Part shown: piece after piece, positions 31,989 through 45,404 of the stretch
How positions within the stretch are numbered: the stretch's first letter is position 1
Layout of the letters: the number at the start of each line of letters is the position of its first letter
From: Chelonoidis abingdonii
Taxonomy: Eukaryota > Chordata > Testudines > Testudinidae
Assembly: GCF_003597395.2 (NCBI RefSeq)
Contig: NC_133771.1
Location: 45,035,985-45,099,984, forward strand
Direction: 5' to 3'
Length of the DNA: 64,000 nucleotides
The notes under the pieces: generated by a model
The model's database searches: none
What the model saw: only the letters and a program-made list of their open reading frames with translations
Told to the model about the DNA's origin: nothing
Position numbers and translations under genes: made by a program

Positions 31989-34900
31989 TAATTAACCTCC
32001 TTTTCCTTTTTGTCACAAAAAACGCAGGCATTTCTGCATGAAGAAGTTTAACCTTTCCTCACTGGAGACAACCTTCAATATGAGAGAGAAGAATGCTATA
32101 AAAATTTCTTAACATTGCTTAACTCCAAGAAATCAGGATGTACATGTCTGCAAGCCGTGCGGGACTGAATTAACCAGAAATTATTTTTTTTAAAACATTC
32201 TTTCCTTAAAAGCTACCTTACAATGGATTTTTTTATTTTTCTTTTTTTTTTTTTGGTGCTAATAAGTTATCTTTTTAAGCTGTTCTCTAAACCTGGTTTT
32301 ATCTGAGTTTGTTGGGATTTTTTTTTTCAGCTAGGTTTTTTTTTCAGCTAGGTTTAATCTGGCAAAACCATTACTCAACTGTTTTTCTCAATATGTGCAG
32401 TGTTAATCCCCATTTGAGGGTGGCTATTTTGCAACTTTTGCTTCTTAAGCAGAAAGATATTGTAAGTGCTAATTAAAAGCCCTTTATACACATTGATCAG
32501 AATTCTTTACTCATTTTCTCCAAAATACTAAAGGCAAAAGATTATTCTCAACTGTGGATTACTGTTTCCACTAGGAAATACTTATTCTTATTTCATAGTC
32601 AATTAGCTTCCTTGAACAATCAATTCACATACTGAATTACTGTGGTCAAAAACTAGATAGGTTTTTACTAACAGTTTTAAGAAATCTTATTGAAGCACAA
32701 AAACCCAAAACAAAGTTTTGGATCTGGAAATTCCCATCTAACATAAGGCCTCAGGCAGAGACATATAAAGTGATGATATTCCGGAACGACTGCATTAAAA
32801 CTGTTTACATTCAGAGTAGTGTTGTTGTTTTTCCTTATGACCCTCTTCACAGCAGTAATGAACTGTGTGATTAAATCCATTTTGCACTTTAAAGAAACAT
32901 TTTCTATAAACATCTATTATGTTTGTCACTGTTCAGAACTCCAAACAATTACTTGGAATGAGCACCACTGCATGATCTGCAACTTTTACAAATAATTTAA
33001 AGTAATTATGGTTTTATATATATATGAAACTAGATATAAACACTCATTTTTCAGACTGATCACATAATAGTGCTAAAAATGTCCACTAAAACAAAGGGGA
33101 TGGACCACTGACACATTTTAAGGTGCCCTTTCTGTGCTGCACACTGCTTACTGCCATAGGTGTAATGTAAGGAGACACAGGGAACATCACCCCTCAATTT
33201 CTGCAGGGGACGGAGGGTCATCAATATGTTTCTGTCGGTCCCACATAACTTTCAAACCCCATTGAGTATGGGGAAGGAGACAGCTCAAGAAGCAGTCCAA
33301 AATTGCTGCTTCATGCAACTTAGCACTTTCCCCATCTCCCAAGACAATCATCTCTTCAGGTGATCCACTGGGCAGGAAGGAGGAAGCTGTAATTGCATAC
33401 TCATGGCAATAAGGAGCTGCTCTCTCATTTTGCTGGACAGGCAGGAAGTTGCTCTCTGGAGCTGGCTCAGCTCCTTCCCAGCCTGATTTTCCCTCCCATC
33501 CTCCAAACTAAACATTTTCTTTTAAATGATTTTGACATACTGAAGGTTGTGAGCTTGGATCAACAGCAGCATGTTGTCTTAAGTAGATGTCTGAACATGA
33601 GGCAGTAGCAGCATGTATACCACTTCTGGCCTTTGATTTTTATGGCTCTGTGTGTGTGTGGACATGGTTGGGGACTGAGGTTTCCAGTAATCATAGTTGA
33701 TGTTTGAGCTGTGGACACACCAGTATACGTGTCTATATATCAAAGCATTTTTATATCCACCATTTGTCTTGTCCTAGTTGTCCAGTCAGAATGGTCTCCT
33801 TTATAATTTCTTTGTCATCTGTATCAAAGACTCCTATTTAGTGATTACCCTTAGATGAGGAGTAAACACTTGGAATGAAACAGCAGAGTCAAAGGATCTT
33901 ATGTCAGGAACAGTAACTAGCACCTGGATGCTGTGAGGCAACTCTCAATTCCAATTTCAGACATCTGCGTTTCAAAACTGAGGAGGAAGTTTGGCCCCAG
34001 TGAGAAAGTTTGGGAAATATGCCTGTGTCCAGTTATGAATTCCATTTGTATTTATGGACACTATTTGTAATTGCAACTGTAATTGTAGATAAGATCATCC
34101 ACTTTGTAGCAGTAATTTGACACATACTCTAATTTGATTGAGTCTAGAAAGCTGTGACATAACAATCAGAGACCATTTCCCCGATTGACGAATGGGGTTT
34201 CTGCTGTTAGGGCCTTTGACTTTCAATGGACTCTACACAGAAACCTGTCAAAGTAGAGGAAGATTGAATCCCCCTACCACTGGTCTGAGCACAGGGCTGG
34301 GAGATCTGCAGTTTCTCCATCTGACCAAAGAGCTGCAGAATCTGTTTTAAAAATGAATGCTTCTCTATGTAAGATAAGGCATTTAATCTCCAGAAACAGA
34401 TTGGAATTGGAAAGATTGGAGGAAGGAGGAGGAAAACTGGAGGACTTTGCTTCTCTTCTCTAAAGAGTTGGACCAAACCTATGGGCTCACAAAAGGGGAT
34501 GGGATCAGACTGAGAGGATCGTGTTGTTTTCCAATAAATCTATAACTCTCATTCTTTTTAAGAGGAAAGTGTGTGTGTTTAAAAAATTCCTTTGCTAAAC
34601 CTGAGTTTCCTTGCTTTTCTTGTATGTTGTCCCTGAAGGGTTAATTAGCAACCAGAGCCACACAATTCAGGTGGTCTCTGGGGGGGAATGTGTCTAAGAA
34701 ATCAGGGTGCTCAGGAGTGCTGAAGCAATGGTTCTAGTGTTAGGTGGCCAGACTGTGGGGTCCTACTGCCCAAGAGGGTGTTAGATGCAGAGTCTGCTTC
34801 TGGGGAGTGTGCTTGAGCAACCCAGAGCTAGTCACTACCCCGATCCTGGAAGCTTTGTCAGATTCAGTGGTTACATCCGCTCATAACAGATTGAGCGTGG

Positions 34901-36240
34901 GACTAGACCAAGTGTATTGCCTAGTTATTACTTTGGGCTTGTACAGCTGAATATTTATGTAAAATACTGCAAAGATTTCAGAATAGTGTATCCTGTCTAT
35001 GCCACATTATATATCATATACAGTATGTTACTCTATCTAGGCATATCAGCTAAAATAATATAGAATTAATATTAGTTTAGAACGTTCAGATTTAGATTAA
35101 ATTAAGATTCCATTTACTAGTGGTTTATGATTAGTAGATGTTATGAGTATGTTATAAATATGAGCAGGATGTGTTATCGATTGTTATGAGCGTATCAGAA
35201 GATGTTATACAAGGTTTTAAGCAATCTACTGACCAGCCGGACTCTATAATAGTGGAAAACAACTGATCATTAAAACATCAATAATTTATTAACCACTATA
35301 AACCATACAAAACGTAGCCAAATTTTCTAGCTTCTAATGCTTGATCTCATCCTTAATCATTTAGTTTCCTTCAGTCATGCACAGAATTCCCATTGACATC
35401 AACTGGAGCATGCTTGTGGAACGAACTAAGTACCATAATATAGTTCATACTATCGTTTTAATGAAACTATTTTAGATGCAATACCCTCTTAATTCACAAA
35501 AGAATAAGAATGTTATATTGCTCCCTGAAACTTAATGAAGACAAATCTACACACACAGTTCTTTCTGAAGAGTAACTATAGACTTTCTGGAAGGAATTCT
35601 TTAGTGTATAAAATATACAGAATTATACATATAGGGTTTAATTCTGCCTCACTTGAAGTCAATGGCAAAACCCCTAATTACTTCAGTGGGACTAGAGTTT
35701 CATTTTTCATGGCTTTAAATAGTAATAAAACATAATGATAAAAAAAAATAGACAATCATCATACAAGTCTTGGACATTTCAGTTCTGTTTCCTCAGCTAA
35801 TGCTTTCCCCATCCATAACTGTAAGCACAGACTCCTAAAACAGCAAAATGACATAGTGGTTGAATAGATGTCAATCATAAAGGCAGCAATTAAATGCTGG
35901 AGGCAATTAACATTATATAGTACACTAATAAGTTATCTACTCTGGTCTTATTTCATTCTATTTAACTGGTGTTTGGGGGAAAGGGTTGGGAAGGTATTTT
36001 TTGTTTTGTCATTTGCTGTTTTTATCTATTAGATTATGTGGAGGACACACACCCAGTGGCTTTTGTTTCTGTGTAATTCAGAGGATCGATTGGGCCACTT
36101 GGTCAACTAACCTTTCATAATTACAGTGATTCACTGCTTGTTAGTAATATCATTTCCTTCTGTCACATTTATAATTTTGCCAAGATTATCCTGTCCTAGT
36201 ATTCTGTGCAGGACATCGGAATCATGATTTTGTTACTTCA
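31989..36240. other. AT-rich non-coding DNA with scattered short repeats
   Basis: No gene recognised in over 4 kb. A 17-base T-rich unit ending cagctaggt is duplicated at 32321-32354. 33940-34950 is a less AT-rich block with AATAAA at about 34535 and may hold LTR-like sequence, not resolvable here. 35640-35700 carries inverted aagtcaatgg/ttcagtggg words of the MITE type. Confidence 0.45.
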
Positions 36241-36268
36241 AAAACAAAACAAAACAAAACACACACAC
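36241..36268. repeat. (AAAAC)n then (AC)n microsatellite
   Basis: Four AAAAC units followed by an AC run. Confidence 0.9.
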
Positions 36269-36657
36269 CTCCATCACTCTTTGCTGGCCTGTGTCCACAG
36301 TTGACTTCAGAATTTGATTACTTCCTAAGGACAAACCTGTCTCCACCATCAAAGTGGAGTGGCCCAAATTTTTCCCTGGGATACATCTCTCTCTTCACTG
36401 TGCCAGTTTTTGAATTAAGTTTAAGAGATCTATAACATTGCCTACATCTAGTTGCTGTGTTATTTGTATTATCTAATAAAATTGTGACCATTGCCAACAG
36501 ATGGATATACAAGGGATTTCTCCTTCTATATCCATTGCAGTTCAGGTCTCAATTTAATCGACCCCTTGTCTCCTCACTCCCAAAACACCAGTAGTATTCA
36601 TTCTGAGAAATAATTTCTGTACTTCCAACAATATTTTGTGAAAAGAAGATATGAACA

Positions 36658-36790
36658 GAATGTAAGAACAGCCATCCCTGATCATCTAGTCAGGTATCTC
36701 ATCTCTTGACAGCGGCCAGTGTCACTTGCCAGAAATCCCCTATTTAAAAACAGTCAGCAGCGACCCCCGAACAGCTAGTAGCCTTATAAT
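36658..36790 (-). mobile_element. CR1 3' tail, degraded
   Basis: tgtaagaacagccatccctg, then gatcatctagtcaggtatct and gacagcggccagtgtcactt: the second CR1 subfamily, strongly diverged. Confidence 0.7.
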
Positions 36791-36793
36791 AGC

Positions 36794-37120
36794 TGGCAAC
36801 CATTAGGGAAAATTGGACACCTCACGGACACAGTAGCCTGAACTTTTGATCTGTCTTCCCTTATTGGTCTTGAGGCAGTTGAAGCTGGTCCTAAGCTGGT
36901 TTTTGCTGAGCAGATTGCAGACGTGCAGGGTTTGCTAACCACCAATCAAATGCTAACACGACCGAAGCCTGTGTGTGAGTGCGTATAAAAGATTCTTGGT
37001 TTTTGTATAGAGTCAAGTCTTTGTACCAAGGTACAAAACTCTCCTTTCTTCTGCAGAATAAACCAACCTTTCCTTATCCCTGTCTAGCTGTCATTGGCTC
37101 TCAGTTAGGCGGACTCGACA
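36794..37120 (+). mobile_element. Probable endogenous retrovirus LTR
   Basis: About 330 bp starting TG and ending CA (gcggactcgaca). It has a TATA box (gtataaaaga, about 36983), and 70-80 bases further an AATAAA (37056-37061) in gcagaataaaccaacctttc, then a U5-like stretch (ctgtctagctgtcattggct). The order TATA, AATAAA, CA end is that of a gammaretrovirus-style LTR. The bases after it (tttcggtaat) do not form a clear primer-binding site, and no gag or pol follows, so this is a solo or truncated copy. The 5' edge is approximate. Confidence 0.6.
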
Positions 37121-38268
37121 TTTCGGTAATAATAATATCCCTGTAGAAGAAGTTTACTTTTATTAATATATGCCCTTTTCGACTTTTAACCACTCTTATT
37201 TAATGTGAGTGTTCTTAGTAACCAGACAAATGGCCAGTCCTGGTCCCAATGATATCTTGTAACAATAAGTGTTGCATGTTAATTATCCATGTTTTTAACA
37301 AAATATTTCTTGTTATCTGTTTTATTTTATTTTTTTACTTTGAGTTACATTTATTATTCCCTTGTAGTATTAGAAAGTGGAGTGCTCAACTGATCCTGTG
37401 CCATTCATTCTTTTATATAGCTCACTCATGACCTCCCCACTCGCCTGCTCATAACCCAACCCATGCTAAATTTAAACTTAATCAATTCAATGTTTCTGCA
37501 TATGGAAAGTCTTTTATAATGCTAATTTCTGGTGCCAATTTTTGGACCCTTTCTATTTATTTATTTATTTAGATGGACCGACCAGAACTGAAATCAGTAT
37601 TCCAGGTGATAACATACCATTGAGTTCATTTACTTTGATTATAATATTTTTCAGTACTTTTCATACCATTCTTTATTATATCATAATATTTTGTTTCTTC
37701 TTTTGCCTGTTGCGGCACATTGTGTGGATATTTACGCAGAGCAATTACCTATGAAAACCAGGACTTTTTCTGCAGTGTTTACAGTTAGTCTAATGAAGAC
37801 GTCAGAGTAGTTCAAATTATTCCATCAAAACCATGCAGTGATCTATAGTGCATTTCACCTGCCATCCTGGTACATGATTGCATAGCTTTTCTAGATCCCC
37901 CTGGAGTTCGTCTCAACCTTCTTCAACCGTAACTAACCTAACATTTACTGCCACTTGCAAATGTAGCCAAATCTGTGAGGTTCTTCTGTTCGTGTCCATT
38001 AACATAAATATTGCTACACTGACAATAGTAAGGCAGCTGGTATGCTGTGGCCAGGGCTTATCATGCTGTTCATAACGGTTTCACTGTTACCCTGGGCTCC
38101 CCACAACTGTTTGTTGTATCCACCTGGGTTGCTTGTCTTATACTGTAAATTCTGTATTTTTATTGTGTGTTTGTACAAACCTAGCATAATGGGGGCTTGA
38201 TCCCTTACGGAGGAATCTTCTCCTTAGGAGCAGTAATAGAGATTTCAGACAATATGGACTTTTCTGAC

Positions 38269-38292
38269 TTTTTTTTTTTTTTTTTTTTTTTT
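38269..38292. repeat. Poly-T run
   Basis: 24 consecutive T. Confidence 0.95.
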
Positions 38293-39689
38293 AAGTCTTG
38301 CTTTCTTTGTAAGGGTCTAATAACACATCACATTAAAAAAATATGAAATCACTACCTCCACGTGCAGTCTCACATTAAGTACGTTTTGGGCAGTCTGCTT
38401 CAAACACTCAAAGAAGAAGGTGGGAATAGCATTCTACAAAAGTAAACCCTACAACAGTTGCAAAGTTACTTATGACTAGACAATCTGGGGAGCACTGCCA
38501 ATAAAGTTCTTTCACCTTTACATCTGTGCTGATGTCTGAATTTTGGGTGCATGCATGGTTAAGCTGTTCCCCCCCCCCTTTCTGCCGATTCTCGTCTAGC
38601 TGATAGAATTATTGTATTCAAAATTCATATCTTTGATGAATTCTAGATAACTCAAATATCTAAATAAACCTGAAACAAAAATGTGTCCTCCTTGATGGTT
38701 TATCAATAGTCTTAAGTTTTAAAATACAAAGGCTATAACATATAAAGGATAAGCCTTCTTGCAAGATACAGGCTTCCAAAGTTCCTTGACAAATTCATCA
38801 GTGCAGAAGAGTGCCGAAGGGAAACCTGCTAATAATATGGCACAATGTTATCTCCCCTGAGGAAAAGGAAAAAGGATGGAAGCCTTTCCCTCTAATTTAA
38901 TTAAAATGAAAACTTTCATTAAACTAGGATGTATCACACAATTTTTTAAGAAAAGTAATCTCTGCTGTGTTCATGAATCACCATTGTGCCTGAGAAAATT
39001 AAATAAGATAAAATTAAATGATAAACTGGTACTTTATAGAATCACTGTGCAATAAGTTTAAGGTTTTTAGTTCATCTCTGACTGATGTAAGATTCTTGGG
39101 TTTGCTACCTCTCTTTCTCTGAAGGAGTGAAAATCAAAGTAAATGCTAAATCACTTTACTACAGTAAGAGATAAAAGGTTTCAGACTGAATATAAATGGT
39201 AGCACTGCAGAAAATATAAACAATCCAGAAAGAGCAATTTCTACCCTCTTCCCTCTTTTCTTTGGTCATTATTTATTTTTTGTATAACATCAACAGTGTA
39301 TGAGTCATTTCATTGATAGCTCAAGAAGACATGGTCTAAAGAACATAACCAGTATTTTTTTCCATGTAATATAGCTACTGATCATTGTCCATAAAGCTAT
39401 TCATTGCAAGATATTTTTTACTTATCACAACTAAAGTATGCATTGTCAAGAAGTGGTATCTGAAGTATGGATTATTGCCAAACCATATAACCACTTCATG
39501 TTCAAGACAGTTCTCAAGAGAAGAATTTGGAAGGGCTTAGGAAGGGACAGTACACAGCAACACTTCATAAATAAATTGCTTTCTTGCTGCCTTGCTGATA
39601 CATTGGTGTCCTTAACATAGTGTGCATCCACTTGGAAATGTTTTAAGGCTATGTGTGTTAAAATATATAAAAAAATAACATACATACAA

Positions 39690-39790
39690 AAGGAGGTAGA
39701 AGGAGATTAAATGGTTTCACCAAAGTCACACAGAAGGTCGTTATGAAAATAAGAATCAACATCCAAGTTTCCTGGCTAGTTGTCCATTGC
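39690..39790 (+). mobile_element. MIR/L2-like fragment
   Basis: ggagattaaatggtttcacc, then aaagtcacacagaaggtcg: the MIR word pattern gaggttaagtgacttgcccaaggtcacacagc, decayed. Confidence 0.55.
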
Positions 39791-40929
39791 TTCATGACAA
39801 AATCATGCTACCTCACATATGTTAAAGTTAGTCTTTCCTGTCTCTGTAGCTTTATGGAAAGTAAGTGTTTTTAATACACTGCTGCTTATCAGTTACTTTA
39901 GGGTCTTGGGTACATATAAAATATCCAGAATTCTCTTCAGAAAACTAGCATTAAAATGAAGGATACTTGAGCGACGATATTAACAAAAGATGTAAGCAAA
40001 TCTTTCAGATACTTTTCTGAATGTTATATAGCTTGTTGAGAGGTTCCATCGTACCATTCTCTCTCTGTAAAAATCACTAATAGCCTCTTTTTCCCCTAAT
40101 TGTTCATAAGTTTCTATATATTCAATAATTAGGCAAACATTCCTGGTAAAACAGAAATACTAAATTATACTCCATTCTTCTTGCATAATGAGAGCCCTAG
40201 ATACTGTCAATCTCAAACATGATGCAAAGTAAGGACTATAGCTTGGAAACAGAAGCAACTTCAGTACAATGCTAGTTCAGTGTAGGAGGTGTAGAATTAT
40301 CTGGAGCTAAAAAGAGAAACCCTACATTTGCCAATTTTATTAAAATTTAATGATAGAGAGAAGCAAAAGAGCACTTGATAGACCGTATTGAAGTTAGTTT
40401 GGGACCAAATCAATACACTGAATATGTTGCATACCCAAAACAAACAGAATTGTATTGCTCCTGATCCTTGTATAAAGGAGCCTTGCTCACCTTCCTTGTA
40501 TCCCTCGCCCCAACTTCACCAATGTAAGGGACAATTCACAGTCTGTTTCAGAGTTTGCCCCTTACTACTGTCAAATGGGGGCAGGATAGGCAGGGAAGAT
40601 CACACACCATCACATGACACAATGATTTGCTAGTCCAAAATAGTAGTTCTCTGATCAGACATTTCCTAATGTTATCACACCTTCTGTTGGAGGTCTGTAG
40701 CAGGGATAAAACATTCCAAGGTTATTTATTTATATTTGAATTATTTCTTTGTTTACTGCCTATGAGAATTTTGTTAACACTGGGCATTTGTAAGGAGGAA
40801 TCTTATAATAATTTCCATGTAGGCCATTCAGACAGTGATCCAAAAAGCATCTTCACACATAAATTGGGAGCAACATGTGCTGTGAGCAATGAGGCTTAAG
40901 GGGGATTACATACAAATCCATTTGAAATC

Positions 40930-41735
40930 AGATAATTTGAAATGGTAGAATGATCAGAGGAATGGATAACCTCCCTTATGTGAGGAAACTTTAGTAGCTT
41001 AACAAAATGAAGGATGAAGTGAAGTATGATTGCTCTTTATAAATACATCAGAAGGATAAACACCAGAGGGAGAAGAATAATATAAGATAAGAGCCAGTGT
41101 GAGCTGAAGAACAAATTAATATAAACTAGTCATCAATATGTTTAGATTTAAAATTAGATGGAAGTTTCTATTCATCTCAAGAGTGAAGTTCTGGAACAGT
41201 CTTCCAAGGGACTAGTGGGGGGGGAAAAACTACCGCTAACTTGTTTTAAGATTATGCTTTATAAGTTTATGGAGAGGATGGTATGATTAGGTGGCCTTCA
41301 ATGGCCCATGGCCCATTGGTGACTGCTATTAGCAAATATCTTCAATAGACAGAGAGGGGACACTAGATGGGGAGGGCTTTGAATTACTACAAAGAATTCT
41401 CTCTCAGGTGTCTAGCTCGTGGGTCTCGACCACATGCTCAGGGCAATATTAATTACCATATTTGGGGCTGGAAAGGTATTTTCCTGCAAGTCAGACTGGT
41501 AGTGAGCCTGGGGGGTTTTCTCCTTCCTCTACAGTGTCACTTGCTGATTTGAACTAGAGTAAATAGTGGATTATCTGTAACTTGAAGTATTTAAATCAAA
41601 ACTTGAGGACTTCAGAAACTTAGCTAGAGGTTATGGGCCTACTACAGGAGTGGTGGGTAAAGTTCTGTGGCCTGCAACATGCAGGCGGGCAGACTAATAG
41701 TCCATTCTGACCTTAAAGTCTGAGTCTATGAGGAA
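40930..41735 (+). mobile_element. CR1-type LINE 3' end, old
   Basis: The text agtgaagtatgattgctctt, then tataaatacatcagaaggat and gttctggaacagtcttccaa matches the CR1 ORF2 C-terminus and UTR (GVYKYI, FWNSLP type), ending with ccattctgaccttaaagtct and gagtctatgagg. Stops in all frames. Belongs with the group of 190-990 and 4190-5545. Confidence 0.75.
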
Positions 41736-44700
41736 CACATTCTACTATTCCATTTAACTAAGATAGCAGCTCCACTGAAAACTTGCTAGTCTGTCTTAGG
41801 TTTTTCCTGGAAACCAAACATTTCCTTGCTGATCCTAAATCACATTTGAATGAGAGTGACTGCATAGTGCAAGGTGGTCTATAATAAGGTATGTTGCATT
41901 GTATAATTAAACACAACAACTCAGTTTCCAATGTAATCTTAAAATGGAGAATACATGCAGACCCACCAACCATTATTTCCCCTATTGATCACAATTCAAA
42001 CATAAATCTCAGGATTTGAGCTCAAGACTCATATCATAGCCGTCCCTCACAAGAAGCAATACATTCTTGTTTTCTTGTTCAGGCAGGATAACGCCCTGCC
42101 CCTTTCCATCTCTCTAGAACTCAGTGGGATCTCCCTCCTACTACATCTGAGAGATGAGTACTCTAAGACTTTTTTTCTCATTATGTCCTAGATACATAAA
42201 GATTGGTTGACTGAATTACACATAAGTCTGCTAAACCCTCATCCATTGAAGGCAAAATGTTGTTTGTGTTAATGTGCTAAAGCTTCTTTTGCCTGAATCC
42301 TCAACATGAACATTGTTGATTGATTGCCATGATCTCTGCATGTAATCATTTACTGTTGCTACTTGTGAAACAGATGTGATAAAGATCCAGAGGCTCTTTC
42401 ATTGGTAGCTATATGTGCATCTGAAAACAGTTTCATTAAAATTCATTTCTGTTGCAGATATTTTGTGATGTTAATTGGCTTCCAGCAGAGATATTTTTGT
42501 TAGGCAATGATTAGTTGTTTTATTTGCTCTGTATGTCAGTTTGGATATGCAGTATTATATTCTAGAATGTTTAGCTCAAGAGGAGCTTATTCATTTTTAC
42601 TAGATTATGATTCCTCCCCTCAACCCACTTTCAAACCAATTGTAGTAATTTTTTGAAGTTTTGCCTATGGTGTTAGTAGCATGACACTCCTGGACTTCCT
42701 TTGATAATTTAATCCATTGTGTTTGTGTTTAGGTGTTGAGGTAGTATAGTTGGTTTGCCAATTAATTTTCTACTTAAAGAGTCCAATCCTGTTGCCAGCG
42801 AAGTCAATGGACAACTTCCATTAATTTCAGTGAGGCATGGGGTTAAGCAATTTAGATACTATAGATGGTCAGATACTGTGATGATGGGTGCAGTATAAAG
42901 ACCTGAACAGATGAGAATCGAGTTCAACAAATGTAAGAATTTGGAATTTTAGGTAATAGCCACAGGTAGCTTTGTGTATTTCTATACTTTCACATCGATA
43001 ACAGTTGATTCAAGGGATAGGCATTTAGGGCCAGATTCCATTCCAATTTAAATCTAACAAAACCCCATTGTTGTGAGTAGAGCTGAATGGGATGTAAATT
43101 ATAACTTCTCTTTATTACTACCTTGGTAATTCATTTTGCTCTTTGCAGTTTATATCATTGTGTTTTGCTTATGCACTTTTGGGAGAAGGAGACAAAAACT
43201 AGACAATGAGTGTAAATATGTTATTTTCTATAGTATGGGTGTGAATGGATGAGTTAGCACATTTGTATAATTTCCCACTATTGAAAATTACAGATCTGAC
43301 AGGCTGATCTAAGCCCACTGACATCAATGGAAAGACTCCTATTAATTTTACTGTGAGCTGATTCAGGCCTGTAAGCAGGATAAATCCTTAAGGGCAACAT
43401 TTACACAAGAGTAAAACTAGTGTGAGATTATAATTGGGCCCAATGTATTTACATTAAAATAGGTTATGTAGAACACATGCAATTGCATAATGCAGATTTT
43501 ATGCACACACACACATCCCCCCTCATAATATTCATAATATATTATCCATGAGTTTACGGAGAGGATTTCCAAGCATTTGTCTCTAGTGCTAAATGTTTGT
43601 ATTAGTGTTAAATTCTGCAATATGTACATCCTAAGAAAAAGGATCCTTTTTCAGGGTTAAATTAATAAATGTTTTCCGCAAAAATACAACCTCCTCCTAC
43701 CCTATCACATCTCTGAAGAAGGCAGAATATAACTCTTACAATATAACATTTGTACAGAAGTAGGAGATCATACTTCGAACTAAAGCACTTCAATTGTAGG
43801 AATGTATGTGACCTCTGTATCCACCTAAATAAGGAGAAAAAGTCTGAAGAGCATTGGAAAATATCCCATAATTTGATACAGTTGTGGGGGGGAATCCTCA
43901 GCCCAATGGAAAGGTGACTTTAGGCTCATCTCCTTATCATGGCCAAAGCTTGATTGCCATGAGGTATAGCATGATGGATACATTGCAGGAATGTCCTCTA
44001 GATTCATATAAGCCACTGAGCCAGTGATTATGACTCTTTGAGGCCATGATCCAATTTCAACTTCATTAAACTGTTATGCTCCAGTGCAATTCACTTCAGC
44101 TACAACAGAGTTGGCACCAATTTCAAGTCAACACCAGAGACAGAGAGAACCCCCCCCCCCACACACACACACACTCCAAGGCTCTGAATCAGAGTTGGAC
44201 TTGGACATGGAGAATGTCAACCCTCAGGACTATTAGCTATTCTGTGGTTTCTTTCTCGCATTTTTTTCAAAGAAAATTTTCAAAAGGTCAAGGGGTTTCT
44301 TTCTGATGAGGACATTTAAAAAAAAAAATCTCAAAATCTTTTGCAGAACAGAATTCTTGTTTTCTAAACAGCCCTGCTCAGCAGTCATTGATCGGTGACT
44401 GCCATGTGATACACCATACATGGCTTTAAGATAGGGGTCTATATGTATTGCTTTATAGCTCTACAGCTTCCTCTTCAAGTATTTCTTGGTACTAAAATAT
44501 TGCTGGAAAAATGAACATAATAGTGATAAACAAAATTAATTAAGTAACTGTTTAATGTGACCTCTGAATAGTAAGGGCAAGTTTCAGTATGATGAGATAG
44601 TAATAGCTGACAGTTTCAATGTGATAGCTTCGCCAGCAGAAGCATTTAAACACTGAAACTACTTGGCTCAGAAGCATGATAGAAAGAAGGTGGACATATA

Positions 44701-45404
44701 CATCTCATAATAGGCAATATATTACTATAAATTAGTATATCTTCTGTTTTCAGCTTGAATTTTTTTTTTTTTTTTGGAAACACATCAGGCCAAATCCAGA
44801 AGATCTTACAATTTTTACTCATGCCTTAATTGGGTAAAGTTTTGAGTAAAAACTGAAGTCCTGGCCTTCTTTGGCAAACCTGGGGAATATCATGGTATCT
44901 TTGCTAATCATGCTCTCTGCTTCACTCTCTTAAAAAAAGAAGTGTTTGACTAAAGTGATTACTTTTATTTTTCTTCTTGGTAAAATGGCTATGTTCAGCC
45001 ATGACTGGATTTTTTAAACGATTATGTAGCTGTTTTTTGTAATGAAACAAGAAAGGCTAAAAACCAAAACAATTTCATGTACAGAAATGCAACTGAAAAC
45101 AGTATAATAAAGAGAAACAATATTTTTTTGGTGAGGAGAGCATTTATTTTTAGGCTTCATATTATAAACATGGTGGGCCCAATCCATTGCATGCATAGCT
45201 CTCCCACCACTCTTCTGAATAGAAGGAAGAGACTGCCATGTGCACTGTCTAGTAACTCAGTGGAACGGCATTAGTGTAAAATGTGTGTGTGGAGAATCTG
45301 GCCCCTTTTCAATAACAGTTTAAAAAAAAAGACATGCAGGTAAGTTTTCTCTGAATTTGCTCATATCTGTCATTTCAAGCCAGCCTCTTAATGCCATGTA
45401 TGCA
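41736..45404. other. AT-rich non-coding DNA
   Basis: No gene. 42250-42600 is repeat-free, CpG-poor and AT-rich with homeobox-type TAAT words. MITE-style cores lie at 42781-42850 and 43290-43380. Microsatellites lie at 44151-44174 and a T run at 44760-44775. Confidence 0.45.
44151..44174. repeat. (C)10(AC)7 tract
   Basis: Ten C followed by seven AC. Confidence 0.95.

Larger units (their letters stand above)
37121..40929. other. AT-rich non-coding DNA
   Basis: No gene recognised. It contains (ATTT)n at 37549-37570, a 24-base T run at 38269-38292, a C run near 38570, and a MIR/L2-like piece at 39690-39790. The open frames (37542-37754, 40388-40633, 40627-40899) have no motif. Confidence 0.45.

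Noticed and set aside
44151..44174. Repeats as a CRISPR-like array or regulatory cluster
   Set aside because: Simple sequence; no spaced direct repeats anywhere in the window.
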